From an uncultured Gemmatimonadota bacterium (GTDB lineage: Bacteria > Gemmatimonadota > Gemmatimonadetes > Palauibacterales > Palauibacteraceae), in assembly GCA_913043255.1 (NCBI GenBank), contig CAJWLK010000005.1, positions 1 through 46,223 of the forward strand: 46,223 nt of DNA, read 5' to 3'. The stretch's first letter is position 1. Every line of letters begins with the position of its first letter. Shown here in pieces: positions 17,893-26,557 of this stretch. The notes under the pieces were generated by a model, which saw nothing but the letters and a program-made list of their open reading frames with translations, had not been told where the DNA came from and searched no databases. The position numbers were made by a program, and so were the translations under genes.

Positions 17893-18753
17893 GTGTGCTC
17901 ATGCACAATGTCCACTTTTTTGCCAAGATGTTCGATGGTGTCAATCATAGCGGGTAAAGTGGCCGACAGGTATCGATGCTTTGAGGATCGTGTCGGTAAC
18001 ACTCTTCGCCATCGAGCATGGGAAGAGTTAGACGAACGCCTCATATGTGGTATCACTAGTGCTGATGCAGGCGACTTTCGGGTTCCCGAATCTAAAACCA
18101 CTCAGCTCTTAGATACTTATGGTACTCTTGCGATGTCGTGTGGTTTTAATTGCGTCTCAGTCCCCAGCCAGGTGCATGGAACAACGGTTTCCATTTTAAA
18201 CGATATGGGGAATTCATTGGAGGGACCCGATTTCCATTTTTCGTGGGCGGGCCGTGTCGATGGGCAGGTAACTCAGACTTCAGGCTGTCTATTGGCCTGC
18301 ACTGCAGCAGATTGTGTGCCTGTCTATTTATGGCACCCCGAATCAAATTCGCTTGGACTCCTCCATGCAGGTTGGCGTGGGGTTAGTGGAGGGATCCTAG
18401 ACGTGGGCTTGAAGACGATACGAAGTTTTGGTTTTGGAAGAGGTCGTGAAATTGGGTCTGAATCTAGAATGGGGATACGTCTTCATCTTGGACCTGCCAT
18501 CTGTGGTTTGTGCTACGAGGTCGATCGTCAGGTGCTCCAACAATTGGGCAGACCAGGAAATCGTGCTTTTCTGGACCTTCGAGGGGTATTGCTTCAACAA
18601 GCTTTAGAAGGAGGGGTTGAAGAAGATTTAATTACGGTGTCGGCGCAATGTACGCGCTGCGGGCCTGAAAAACTCCATTCTTATAGGCGTGACGGACAAA
18701 AGTCAGGCCGGATGGCAGCTTTTTTGGGGCTTCGATCGGTTGCCACAATGTGA
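17893..18753 (+). CDS. pgeF: Peptidoglycan editing factor PgeF (YfiH/laccase-domain family)
   Basis: Family of Cys/His metal-site proteins once called polyphenol oxidases or laccases. In E. coli, YfiH/PgeF removes wrongly built muropeptide precursors (L-Ser in place of L-Ala), and related proteins act on nucleosides. Visible family marks are AADCVPVYLW, LLHAGWRGVSGGILD, LGPAICGLCYEVD and C-terminal CTRCGPEKLHSYRRDG. It starts with GTG right after the murA stop, with GAGGGAA about 10 nt upstream; the conserved fold begins near residue 35, so ATG 17938 is an alternative. Position after murA supports the peptidoglycan-editing role. A hairpin/terminator region follows. Confidence 0.85.
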   Translation: MCSCTMSTFLPRCSMVSIIAGKVADRYRCFEDRVGNTLRHRAWEELDERLICGITSADAGDFRVPESKTTQLLDTYGTLAMSCGFNCVSVPSQVHGTTVSILNDMGNSLEGPDFHFSWAGRVDGQVTQTSGCLLACTAADCVPVYLWHPESNSLGLLHAGWRGVSGGILDVGLKTIRSFGFGRGREIGSESRMGIRLHLGPAICGLCYEVDRQVLQQLGRPGNRAFLDLRGVLLQQALEGGVEEDLITVSAQCTRCGPEKLHSYRRDGQKSGRMAAFLGLRSVATM

Positions 18754-18788
18754 GTCGTCATGTAGGTTTTGCGGGCTAAGTTTATAAA

Positions 18789-18813
18789 CGTTCGGCGAGG
18801 GCCAAACCGAACG
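18789..18813 (+). promoter_or_regulatory. Stem-loop in rimP-nusA leader
   Basis: Perfect 7-bp inverted repeat CGTTCGG (18789-18795)/CCGAACG (18807-18813) with an 11-nt loop, between pgeF and rimP. A TATAAA at 18783-18788 just before it could be a -10 box, but I see no good -35 at 17 nt. The stem may act together with the terminator hairpin that follows. Confidence 0.4.
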
Positions 18814-18827
18814 ATAGTGTTAGTCGA

Positions 18828-18858
18828 AGTGGGGAAGCTGTTTGGGCCCCACTTTTTT
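18828..18858 (+). terminator. Intrinsic terminator or attenuator ahead of rimP-nusA-infB
   Basis: Seven-bp stem AGTGGGG (18828-18834)/CCCCACT (18847-18853), 12-nt loop, followed by six T (18853-18858): the form of a factor-independent terminator on the plus strand. It lies 75 nt after the pgeF stop and only 54 nt before the chosen rimP start. It may simply end the murA-pgeF transcript, or act as an attenuator in the leader of the nusA operon. Confidence 0.65.
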
Positions 18859-18912
18859 GTTGTAATGAAAATAAAGATGCGGCACGGTCGAGATGCAGGA
18901 GGGGTTGATCCG

Positions 18913-19362
18913 ATGAATATGGCGCGGGTCGAACAAACGATCGAAGACATGGGTTTTAACGTTGTTCTTATGGAACAACGTGTCGGAAAAAGTCGTGCGC
19001 TGTTAAAAGTGAGAATTGAGCACCGAGGAGATTCCTCTCAAGAGCGTGCGATAACAGTCAGTGATTGTGCGAAGGTGACGCGAGCCCTAAGCGAGATGTT
19101 CGAGGAAGAGGATTGGGTCCTTGAGGTATCGTCTCCGGGTGTGGACCGGCCCTTGGTAAAGGCTGACGATTTTGACCGTTTTGTGGGTGCTCAGGTATAC
19201 GTAAAAGGATATGAGAGGCTAGCAAATAGGGGTAAGAAACTTAAGGGGAAGTTGCTTGGGTTGGTTGGAAGTGAGCCCCAATCTTTTGCGCTGGATATCA
19301 AAGGAGACCGGGTTGAAATACCGCTAAAAGCAGTCGCGTTAGCACGGTTACATCCGTGGTAG
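18913..19362 (+). CDS. rimP: Ribosome maturation factor RimP
   Basis: Cytosolic factor needed for maturation of the 30S subunit. I place the start at ATG 18913 because AGGAGGGG (18897-18904) lies 8 nt upstream; this gives 149 residues, the usual RimP length (about 150 in E. coli). In-frame upstream starts (ATG 18865, 18877 or earlier) would extend the protein through the terminator hairpin and are unlikely. Family marks are VEQTIEDMGFNVVLME, VTRALSEMFEEE and EVSSPGVDRPLVKADDF, followed by the C-terminal SH3-like barrel (GKLLGLVG...EIPLKAVALARL). It is followed by nusA, ylxQ and infB as in most bacteria. Confidence 0.92.
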   Translation: MNMARVEQTIEDMGFNVVLMEQRVGKSRALLKVRIEHRGDSSQERAITVSDCAKVTRALSEMFEEEDWVLEVSSPGVDRPLVKADDFDRFVGAQVYVKGYERLANRGKKLKGKLLGLVGSEPQSFALDIKGDRVEIPLKAVALARLHPW

Positions 19363-19399
19363 TGGGGAATTGGCCGTTGACTCGGATAAAGCGAGAGAC

Positions 19400-20920
19400 A
19401 TGAGCGATCAAATACCGGTCGTTGAAGCGTTTCGTATGATGGCAGCTAATAAGTCGCTGACCCAGAGCGAGTTGCACGAACTCATTCGGGAAGGAATCCA
19501 TGCGGCGTTAGCTCGTCGTTTTGGCGGGCCGGTGGAGGCGGAAATTGAGGTGACTGACACTGGTGATATCTCGATAACCGTTCTTAAAGAAGTGGTAGAA
19601 GAGGTTGAGGATCCTGCTAGGGAGGTGACTCTTGAGCAGGCCCGATGGGATGACGAGGACTTCCAAACTGGGGACTTGATGGAAATCCCTGTCGATTTTC
19701 ATGATTTTGGGCGAAGTGCAGTGATGGCTGCGAAGCAGCGGATTCTCCAACGGGTACGAGAGGGAGAACGGGATCGAATTCGCGAAGAGTTCCACGACCG
19801 AGTGGGTGATTTGGTCTCAGGCGAGGTACAAGCGACAGAGCGCGGAAAACTTGTCGTCATACTTAATCGCTCACGTGAGGCAGAGGCGATTGTACCGTGG
19901 CGAGAACAAAACCCACGGGAACGATTCCGCCAAGGAGAACCAATTCGGGCGGTGCTTAAACTTCTAGAAGAAACGCCTCGGGGACCGCGACTCGTACTCT
20001 CCCGTGCTGATCCGCAGTTCGTTGCAGCACTGTTTTCGCTTGAAGTGCCAGAAATATATCAAGGAATTGTGGAGATTAAGGAGATCGTTCGAGAAGCTGG
20101 GGGGCGAACCAAAGTTGCGGTTGCATCCAGTGATGAGTCGGTGGACCCAGTGGGTGCTTGTGTAGGTCTAAAGGGGTCACGGGTTCAAGCGGTTGTATCT
20201 GAACTTGGTGGCGAACGAATTGATATCGTTCCGTGGCATTCTGAGCCAGAAGTTTTTGCGCGAAGGGCGCTCGCACCAGCGCGAGTATCGAAGGTCATTT
20301 CTAATCAAGAAGAACAGGTGATCACCGCGATTGTAGACGAGGATCAACTGTCATTGGCCATTGGTCGAAACGGTCAAAATGTGAGGCTGGCGTCTCAGTT
20401 AATCGGCTGGCAACTGGATTTATATTCAAGTCGAGATTGGATCGAGAAGGGTGGAGAATCATCTCTGTTTTCAGGGCCGGAAGAATACGAAATTTCAGAC
20501 TTTCCTCTCGCGGAGCTTGAAGGTATCCCGTCAGCGATTTTAGCAGCGCTTGAGGCGGCTGGGATCGGCTCTTTTTATGGAGTTCTCGACATGGATCGAA
20601 AGGACTTCGTGGAGGTCCCAGGGATTGGTCCGGAGGAGGCTGATCAACTGGAGGCACTGATCGATGAACTGACGGTGATTGATAACGCGGCCAATGAAGA
20701 AGGCGCTGCTGAACCGGACAAAAATGAAGCAGTAGATTTAGGACAGGTTCATGAGGACACACTTGCGGCAGAGGGGGCAACAGAAATCGCAGAAGGCCAA
20801 CTCTCCGAAGATCAGGAGCCGGAAGAAGAACACACCAACGAAAACGATGATGATGGTGAGGTGGTTGAGAACAAAACTCAGGAGTCGACAACGGAGTCAG
20901 ATGAAAAGGAGACGGAGTAG
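19400..20920 (+). CDS. nusA: Transcription termination/antitermination factor NusA
   Basis: RNA-polymerase-binding factor controlling pausing, termination and antitermination. From ATG 19400 it has 506 residues; a TTG at 19370 would add ten. In order: an N-terminal polymerase-binding domain (about 1-120), an S1 domain (GDLVSGEVQATERGKL onward), two KH domains with VGLKGSRVQAVVSELGGER and LAIGRNGQNVRLASQLIGW, and a helix-hairpin-helix unit (LEGIPSAILAALEAAGI, VPGIGPEEADQLEAL). The last 78 residues form a disordered tail with 29 Asp/Glu and only three Lys. The acidic tail may mimic the autoinhibitory C-terminus of proteobacterial NusA, but that is inference. Confidence 0.94.
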   Translation: MSDQIPVVEAFRMMAANKSLTQSELHELIREGIHAALARRFGGPVEAEIEVTDTGDISITVLKEVVEEVEDPAREVTLEQARWDDEDFQTGDLMEIPVDFHDFGRSAVMAAKQRILQRVREGERDRIREEFHDRVGDLVSGEVQATERGKLVVILNRSREAEAIVPWREQNPRERFRQGEPIRAVLKLLEETPRGPRLVLSRADPQFVAALFSLEVPEIYQGIVEIKEIVREAGGRTKVAVASSDESVDPVGACVGLKGSRVQAVVSELGGERIDIVPWHSEPEVFARRALAPARVSKVISNQEEQVITAIVDEDQLSLAIGRNGQNVRLASQLIGWQLDLYSSRDWIEKGGESSLFSGPEEYEISDFPLAELEGIPSAILAALEAAGIGSFYGVLDMDRKDFVEVPGIGPEEADQLEALIDELTVIDNAANEEGAAEPDKNEAVDLGQVHEDTLAAEGATEIAEGQLSEDQEPEEEHTNENDDDGEVVENKTQESTTESDEKETE

Positions 20921-20955
20921 AATCTGAACGGAGGTCTGACGAAACGTTACTAGGG

Positions 20956-21288
20956 ATGTTGGGGATTGCCCGTCGTGCGGGTCTCATAGTGCTTGGAACC
21001 CGGGCGGTGAGAGGCGCTCTCCGCAAAGGTAGAGTCCACCTTCTAATCCTAGCGAAAGACGCGTCGGGGAATGCCTTGCCCCGGCTAGGGGAAGAAGGGA
21101 AAAACATCCCACGGATACGATTGGGTACTCGAGAGATCTTGGGTAAAGCAGTGGGGAAAGGTGAGGTGGTTGTTGTGGGGGTCATAGATGGCGATTTGGC
21201 TACCAAATTAAGTTTGGACAATGAGGCGCAGATTAAGTATCACGAAAATTTGAGCGTGGGAAGAGACTCAAAAAGGCAGGTTACTTGA
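20956..21288 (+). CDS. L7Ae/YlxQ-like RNA-binding protein
   Basis: Small (about 110 residues) protein between nusA and infB, the place of YlxQ in many bacteria, with L7Ae/L30e-type sequence: LGIARRAGLIVLGTRAVRGAL, then VHLLILAKDASGNALPRL and a GTREILGKAVGKGEVVVVGV core. Proteins of this family bind kink-turn RNA. The ATG at 20956 is the only standard start in frame, but it cuts close to the fold. The strong GGAGG at 20930-20934 is 21 nt away, and the codons between (reading DETLLG) look like coding sequence. Translation may start at a non-standard codon upstream, for example ACG at 20944. The usual ylxR partner is missing. Its stop overlaps the infB start (TTGA). Confidence 0.78.
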   Translation: MLGIARRAGLIVLGTRAVRGALRKGRVHLLILAKDASGNALPRLGEEGKNIPRIRLGTREILGKAVGKGEVVVVGVIDGDLATKLSLDNEAQIKYHENLSVGRDSKRQVT

Positions 21289-23987
21289 CCCAGAAGCGAG
21301 TGTATGAAATCGCAGAAGAGTTAGGGCTCGAACCGAGCCAGCTCATGCGTATGCTACGTGAGATGGACATCCTCGTCCGCAGTCATATGTCGACGGTGGA
21401 TTCAACCCATGTAGCACGTCTGCGTACTATGATCGAACGCGAAAAGCGAGGGACCGCGACGACTTCTGGAAAGAGCGCCCCAACGCTTCGCCGCCGCCGT
21501 CGGGTCCGGCGGACGGAGACGGTGCCGGTTGAGGAGGATGACACTGCGGCCGACCTTGATTCTGAGGTGGTTGAGGATGCCCCTCAGGAACCTACTGTCT
21601 CCGAAGTCGACCTCGTCGAACCGGTTGTCGAAGAGGTGGTGGTCGCTGACGTTGCCGAAGCTGCAGATCTTTCCAGAGAAATTCCGGTTGTCGAACAGGT
21701 TGAAGTGGTCGATCCACCTGATAAAACGCCGCCCGATGAAGTAGTGGAACCCGAACCTCTGTTAGAAACTTCTTCTTCGGAGGAAGAAGTATCAACCGAG
21801 GAGTCAGCGGAATTAGAGCCTGACGAGGGTGACTCCGTGGGAGAAGTTGTTGAGCCAGAGGTAGATGTCGCCCCGACTGATGATGCCAAGGCCCCACCCA
21901 AGCCTGTTCGTCGAGATATGCCGAGTGCGCCACCGCCGCGAGAACCTACGACACCTAAGGCATCAGCAGCCCCCGGAGGTACAGTTCGCATTACTGCGGA
22001 AGGCTATACCGTCGACGGGCGAAAAAAACAGCGTAAGAGTGACAAAAAGAAACGCAGTCGCGTCGACAGGGACACTGTTCAGGAAAATGTCAAAAAGACT
22101 TTAGCGGCGATGGGAAGCGGGTCGCCGCGTAAGCGTAAGCGAGATACTCAAGTAGTACAGGAGCAGGAGGAAGAGCGAGAGCAGCGCGAATTGGAGGAGG
22201 AGGTCGAAAAGGTCACTATTCGCGTTAATGAGTTCCTGACCGTATCAGAGTTAGCTGATCTTATGGCAGTCCCCGCCAAAGAAATTATCACTTCGGCCTT
22301 CAAAAACCTCGATCTCATGGTCACGATTAACCAACGTCTCGATTTTGACCAAATCGATCTTATTTGTGAAGAAGCTGGTTTCCAGGCCGTCCGAGAAGAA
22401 GCATTCGAGGCTCATTTAGCGGTCGATGATGACGAAGAGGAAGATCAGGAGGATCTCGTTGGAAGACCTCCAATTGTTACCGTGATGGGTCATGTTGATC
22501 ACGGAAAAACTTCCCTGCTCGACAAGATTCGACACGCCAATGTGATTGCAGGTGAGGCGGGGGGGATAACACAGCATATAGGTGCTTATCGGGTGGATTT
22601 AGCGAACAACCGGACCATCACGTTTTTAGACACACCTGGGCATGAAGCATTTACGGCTATGCGTGCGCGAGGGGCAGATGTTACGGATATCGTAATTCTG
22701 GTAGTTGCCGCAGATGACTCGGTGATGCCTCAGACAATTGAAGCTATCAGTCATGCGAAGAATGCATCGGTCCCAGTTGTTGTGGCCGTAAATAAGATCG
22801 ATCTGGCCTCGGCCAATGTAAATAAAGTTAAACAGGCATTGTTGGAACACGATGTGATTTTGGAGGAGTTTGGAGGAGAAGTTCTATCCGCGGAGGTGTC
22901 AGCCGTAACGGGAGATGGGATGGATGACCTTCTAGAGAAGGTGCTCCTTCAGGCTGAACTGCTCGAGTTGAAAGCAAATCCGAATCGAGACGCCAAGGGT
23001 ACAGTGGTTGAAGCTCAACTCGACAAAGGCATGGGACCCGTAGCCACGGTGTTAATTGAGCGTGGCACTATAAAAGTGGGTGATAATTTTGTTTGCGGCT
23101 TACACGGTGGCCGTGTCAGAGCATTATTGGATGAGCGTGGACAGAATATTGAAGAGGCGGGCCCTGCTATGCCAACAAGGGTCCTTGGCCTCGAAGGTGT
23201 CCCGCAGGCAGGTGACTCTCTGGTTGTTTTAACGCCAGAACGGGTTCGTGAGATTATTACTCGGCGCCAACAGTTAGAGCGAGAAAAGGATATTCGTCGT
23301 AGGGCGACTGGGACCCGGCTTGAGGACGTATTTGAGCAAGTAAAGGCTGGTAAACAGGCGCACCTTAACGTCGTCATAAAAGCGGACACGGATGGCTCGG
23401 TTCAGGCTTTGTCGGACAGTCTGGAGCGTTTGTCGACCGATGAGGTGGCAATCGATGTTATCCATCGAGGTGTGGGAGGGATAAACGAATCGGATGTGCT
23501 TCTAGCATCAACCTCGCAAGCCATTATTCTGGGTTTTCATGTTAGACCTGATGTGGGTGCTGCCAATACCGCGGAAACCGCGTCTGTTGAAGTCAGAATC
23601 TATAATGTCATCTACGAGGCAGTTGAAGAGATTCGATTGGCATTAGAAGGGTTGCTTGTCCCTGAAGAACGTGAAACGACAGTCGGGTCGGCAGAAGTTC
23701 GAGAACTCTTCCGTGTGCCCAAGGCGGGTACGGTCGCTGGGTGTTACGTGCAGTCAGGGACGATGCGACGCAATCTCTCGATTCGCCTCCTGCGCGACCA
23801 GATCCAGATATATGAGGGTCGTATGGAAAGCTTGAGGCGCTTTAAAGATGATGCTCGTGAAGTTAAGGATGGATACGAGTGCGGGATCTCGATTGAAAAT
23901 TATAACGATGTGAAGATTGGTGATGTGATTGAGTGCTATGAAATTGTCGAGGTTGCCCGGACTCTGTCCGTAGAGTCTGGTAGCTGA
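21285..23987 (+). CDS. infB: Translation initiation factor IF-2
   Basis: GTPase that brings initiator tRNA to the 30S subunit and promotes subunit joining. The 900-residue protein has an IF2_N module at 1-50 ([16 protein letters not shown]). A long linker follows: acidic, Val/Glu/Pro-rich to about residue 200, then Lys/Arg-rich to about 290. Next come a second IF2_N-like module ([19 protein letters not shown]) and the G domain with GHVDHGKT (from residue 402), DTPGH and NKID. The C-terminal domains run to the end. The TTG start lies inside the ylxQ stop, with AAGGCAGG upstream. Coupled position in rimP-nusA-ylxQ-infB is standard. Confidence 0.96.
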   Translation: MTQKRVYEIAEELGLEPSQLMRMLREMDILVRSHMSTVDSTHVARLRTMIEREKRGTATTSGKSAPTLRRRRRVRRTETVPVEEDDTAADLDSEVVEDAPQEPTVSEVDLVEPVVEEVVVADVAEAADLSREIPVVEQVEVVDPPDKTPPDEVVEPEPLLETSSSEEEVSTEESAELEPDEGDSVGEVVEPEVDVAPTDDAKAPPKPVRRDMPSAPPPREPTTPKASAAPGGTVRITAEGYTVDGRKKQRKSDKKKRSRVDRDTVQENVKKTLAAMGSGSPRKRKRDTQVVQEQEEEREQRELEEEVEKVTIRVNEFLTVSELADLMAVPAKEIITSAFKNLDLMVTINQRLDFDQIDLICEEAGFQAVREEAFEAHLAVDDDEEEDQEDLVGRPPIVTVMGHVDHGKTSLLDKIRHANVIAGEAGGITQHIGAYRVDLANNRTITFLDTPGHEAFTAMRARGADVTDIVILVVAADDSVMPQTIEAISHAKNASVPVVVAVNKIDLASANVNKVKQALLEHDVILEEFGGEVLSAEVSAVTGDGMDDLLEKVLLQAELLELKANPNRDAKGTVVEAQLDKGMGPVATVLIERGTIKVGDNFVCGLHGGRVRALLDERGQNIEEAGPAMPTRVLGLEGVPQAGDSLVVLTPERVREIITRRQQLEREKDIRRRATGTRLEDVFEQVKAGKQAHLNVVIKADTDGSVQALSDSLERLSTDEVAIDVIHRGVGGINESDVLLASTSQAIILGFHVRPDVGAANTAETASVEVRIYNVIYEAVEEIRLALEGLLVPEERETTVGSAEVRELFRVPKAGTVAGCYVQSGTMRRNLSIRLLRDQIQIYEGRMESLRRFKDDAREVKDGYECGISIENYNDVKIGDVIECYEIVEVARTLSVESGS

Positions 23988-24002
23988 CGTCGTCAATTCG
24001 CT

Positions 24003-24287
24003 ATGGCGGTTGTTGGAGTCACTCGTTGGGTTTTCCACCTGCCTGGATGTCGCTCGCTGAAAATGAAGCGTTCGGTGATCCGAAGTCTGAGAGACCGGAT
24101 AATCGCCAAGTTCAAAATTTCAGCAGCTGAGACGGGGCTCCAAGATAATTCTTCGATGGCCGAGCTCACGGCTTGTGTGGTTTCTGGTAATCGCCGCCAG
24201 GTCGAATCGATCTTGGGACATGTGGATGCCCTGGTCCGGGCTGAACCCCGCGCACACATTATGGAATGTGAGACGGAGATCTTTTGA
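24003..24287 (+). CDS. DUF503 (YlxP-like) family protein
   Basis: A 94-residue protein of the DUF503/YlxP family, found between infB and rbfA in many bacteria and of unproven function. Its fold is a small alpha/beta sandwich; a role near ribosome biogenesis is suggested only by position. Family pattern: VGVTRWVFHLPGCRSLKMKRS, VIRSLRDRIIAKFKISAAE, and an AELTACVVSGNRRQVE stretch, ending in a strand. It starts 15 nt after infB, and rbfA begins 13 nt after its stop. Confidence 0.85.
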   Translation: MAVVGVTRWVFHLPGCRSLKMKRSVIRSLRDRIIAKFKISAAETGLQDNSSMAELTACVVSGNRRQVESILGHVDALVRAEPRAHIMECETEIF

Positions 24288-24300
24288 TGATCGGGTCTGC

Positions 24301-24660
24301 GTGGTGAGTCGAGGACATCGTTCGGAACGCCTCAATGAGCTTTTCCGCCGTGAAATAACCCAACTCCTGATCGGGTCCCTTAAAGATCCGCGGATTATTG
24401 GAGTCTCGGTTACGGGTGTTAGGGTGACAAGTGATGTGTCTATGGCCACCGTTTTTGTGCGTTCGACGACTGACCTTAAAGATGCAATTGAAGGGTTGGA
24501 GCATGCGTCTGGCTTTATTCGTCGCCAGCTAGGGCAAAGTTTACGCCTTCGTAGGGTTCCGGAGTTTCGATTTGTAGCGGATAATACGCTGGAACATGCG
24601 AATCGAATTGAAGAGTTGCTACGTGGGACCAAAGATGGAGGAGCCCACGGTGTCGATTGA
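24301..24660 (+). CDS. rbfA: 30S ribosome-binding factor RbfA
   Basis: KH-type assembly factor for the 30S subunit, acting on the 16S rRNA 5' region and in cold adaptation. With GTG 24301 (or the adjacent GTG 24304) the product has 119 residues, normal for RbfA; the longer open frame from 24175 runs through DUF503 and is not real. Family marks are RSERLNELFRREITQLL, the conserved KDPRIIGVSVTGVRVTSDVS, and VPEFRFVADNTLEHANRIEELL. No strong SD precedes it, so coupling with the DUF503 gene is likely. The truB start lies inside its last codons. Confidence 0.92.
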   Translation: MVSRGHRSERLNELFRREITQLLIGSLKDPRIIGVSVTGVRVTSDVSMATVFVRSTTDLKDAIEGLEHASGFIRRQLGQSLRLRRVPEFRFVADNTLEHANRIEELLRGTKDGGAHGVD

Positions 24661-25561
24661 TCAAGGGTTAATCCTGCTCAATAAAGCCATCGGAATATCT
24701 TCTCATGCTGCGGTTCTGAATGCGCGCCGTGGACTTGGTGTGCGAAAGGTCGGACACACAGGTACGCTCGACCCATTTGCTACGGGGTTGCTGTTATTAC
24801 TTGTGGGGTCATTTACTCGTCTGAACGAATTGTTTCACGCCTTGCCTAAGTCGTATCACGCGACACTTGAACTCGGGCGAGAGACAAATACCGATGACCT
24901 TACGGGCGAGACTGTGGCAGAGAGCCAAGCTTGGCAAACGTTAAATCAAAATGATGTAACTTCGGTTTTTGCTGGAAAGATAGGGCCTGGTCTCCAACGG
25001 CCTTCTACTTTTTCAGCTAAGCGAATCAAAGGTGAGCGAGCGTATACGTTGGCACTACGTGGTGAGTCAGTTGATCTCGAACCGAGGTCGGTGTTGTTCC
25101 ATGATCTTGAAGTCACTTCGATGGAGGGCCCGAAAGTTAAGTTTAAGGCTCGGGTCTCAACTGGAACTTACATTCGCGCCTTGACCCGAGATGTTGGTCG
25201 TGATCTGGGGTGTGGGGCACATCTTACAGAATTGCACCGAACGAAAATCGGTCCGTTTTTCATCGAAGACGCAGTGCCTTCCGTAGAGCGACAAATCTTG
25301 TCTGGATCAAAGAGAGCGACCCGAAGGGGTTCAGAAGTATTGCCATGGCTCCCTACGCGTGAATTAGATGTCCATGAAAGAAAAGCGATTAGCCAGGGTA
25401 GAGCGATCGAACAAGGAGAGGTGATTCCGGCCACGTGGGAACATGGTGGTTCCGAGGTCAACTTTGCTGGATTCGTGGCGCTCACCCATGAGTGTGAGCT
25501 TCTAGGAGTGGCTGAATCAGGTGAGTTTGGGCTTCAACCACGCAAGGTGTTTCTGGCTTGA
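24650..25561 (+). CDS. truB: tRNA pseudouridine-55 synthase
   Basis: Makes the universal pseudouridine at position 55 of the tRNA T-loop. I chose GTG 24650 because GGAGGAG (24637-24643) lies 6 nt upstream and the protein then begins VSIDQGLILLNKAIGISSH, in register with other TruB proteins (303 residues). ATG 24635 would place this SD inside the gene. Catalytic Asp41 is in GHTGTLDPFATGLLLLL, and ATLELGRETNTDDLTGE and KFKARVSTGTYIRALTRD are further family blocks; a PUA-like C-terminal domain follows. It overlaps rbfA by 11 nt, and its stop overlaps the ribF start (TTGA). Confidence 0.94.
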   Translation: MSIDQGLILLNKAIGISSHAAVLNARRGLGVRKVGHTGTLDPFATGLLLLLVGSFTRLNELFHALPKSYHATLELGRETNTDDLTGETVAESQAWQTLNQNDVTSVFAGKIGPGLQRPSTFSAKRIKGERAYTLALRGESVDLEPRSVLFHDLEVTSMEGPKVKFKARVSTGTYIRALTRDVGRDLGCGAHLTELHRTKIGPFFIEDAVPSVERQILSGSKRATRRGSEVLPWLPTRELDVHERKAISQGRAIEQGEVIPATWEHGGSEVNFAGFVALTHECELLGVAESGEFGLQPRKVFLA

Positions 25562-26493
25562 TCCCGACCAGCAGTCTTCCGGATGCAGTCATTGGAACAG
25601 TCGTCACAGTTGGGACGTTTGATGGTATTCATCTGGGTCATCAGGCGCTTTTCCGTACCATCGCAAAACGGGCGTTGGAACGTGGTGTCTCTTCGCTGTT
25701 ACTCACGTTCGAACAACACCCACTTGAAATTCTTCGTCCCGATTCTGCACCACTTTTGCTTACCACTATCGAAGAAAAAAAGGAGATATTCGCACAGTTC
25801 GGGGTTGATTATGTGGCGTTTGTCCCGTTTACACAGGAATTTTCAAAGTACACTCCGAAGGAGTTTGTGGAGGAAGTCCTAGTGCGACGTCTGCGGGCCC
25901 GAGAGCTGGTTATTGGACATGACCATAGTTTCGGAAGAAACAGAGAAGGGGACGTTGATGTTCTTGAAGAATTGGGAGACACCTACGGATTTGACGTACA
26001 TGTAGTCCACGGGATTGAGATGGATGGAGAACCGATCTCGTCGACTCGAATCCGAGACGTTCTCTTAGAGGGCGACGTTGAGAGTGCGATTCAGTGGTTA
26101 GGGCGACCCTACTCAGTTTCTGGACGTGTGGTTCGTGGGGAGGGGAGAGGTCAAGCTCTCGGTTTCCCGACGGCCAACTTACTGCCACCATCAGCGAATA
26201 AGTTGCTTCCTGCAGAAGGTATATACGTAGTTAGAGCTAGTGTCGGGTCGAAGCTTTTAGAGGGTCTGCTTCATTTGGGGCCACGACCGACCTTTCCCGG
26301 GACGGGATCGACGATCGAGTTGTTTTTGATTGATTTTTCTGCGGATATATATGACCAACATGTTGTCGTGGAATTCCTGGCACGCATTCGCGAGGTCCGT
26401 TCTTTTGCGTCTTCAACTGAGTTGGTCGACCAAATGCACGAGGATTTGAAAGTTGCAAGACGGTTCTTTAAAACTTTACATAAGTCAGCTTAA
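25558..26493 (+). CDS. ribF: Bifunctional riboflavin kinase/FAD synthetase
   Basis: Converts riboflavin to FMN and FMN to FAD. The 311-residue protein has an N-terminal adenylyltransferase domain with GTFDGIHLGHQALF, VIGHDHSFGRNREGD and ISSTRIRD, and a C-terminal kinase domain with GRVVRGEGRGQALGFPTANL. Length is typical. It starts with TTG in the truB stop, continuing the coupled rbfA-truB-ribF series, an order common in bacteria. The rpsO promoter lies at its very end (-35 inside the last codons). Confidence 0.95.
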   Translation: MIPTSSLPDAVIGTVVTVGTFDGIHLGHQALFRTIAKRALERGVSSLLLTFEQHPLEILRPDSAPLLLTTIEEKKEIFAQFGVDYVAFVPFTQEFSKYTPKEFVEEVLVRRLRARELVIGHDHSFGRNREGDVDVLEELGDTYGFDVHVVHGIEMDGEPISSTRIRDVLLEGDVESAIQWLGRPYSVSGRVVRGEGRGQALGFPTANLLPPSANKLLPAEGIYVVRASVGSKLLEGLLHLGPRPTFPGTGSTIELFLIDFSADIYDQHVVVEFLARIREVRSFASSTELVDQMHEDLKVARRFFKTLHKSA

Positions 26494-26503
26494 AATATAT
26501 AAT
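26475..26503 (+). promoter_or_regulatory. Strong sigma-70 type promoter for rpsO (and pnp)
   Basis: TTTACA (26475-26480), exactly 17 nt, then a perfect TATAAT (26498-26503): 11 of 12 consensus bases with ideal spacing. It overlaps the 3' end of ribF and would start RNA near 26510, about 48 nt before the first rpsO start candidate. This is the best promoter match I found in the window. Confidence 0.78.
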
Positions 26504-26557
26504 TGGGGCCATAGTTATTAACGGGCCGGTCATGGATTTAGGTGATGTTGGCCCAAG

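Noticed and set aside
20322..21221. Long antisense frame (299 codons) opposite nusA and ylxQ
   Set aside because: Composition is Pro/Arg/Ser-rich, typical of the shadow of a Glu-rich gene; the plus-strand genes are certain.
26503..26556. TTGGGGCC/GGCCCAA stem as an S15-binding leader of rpsO
   Set aside because: Its left arm overlaps the -10 box and lies before the expected RNA start, so it would not be in the main transcript.
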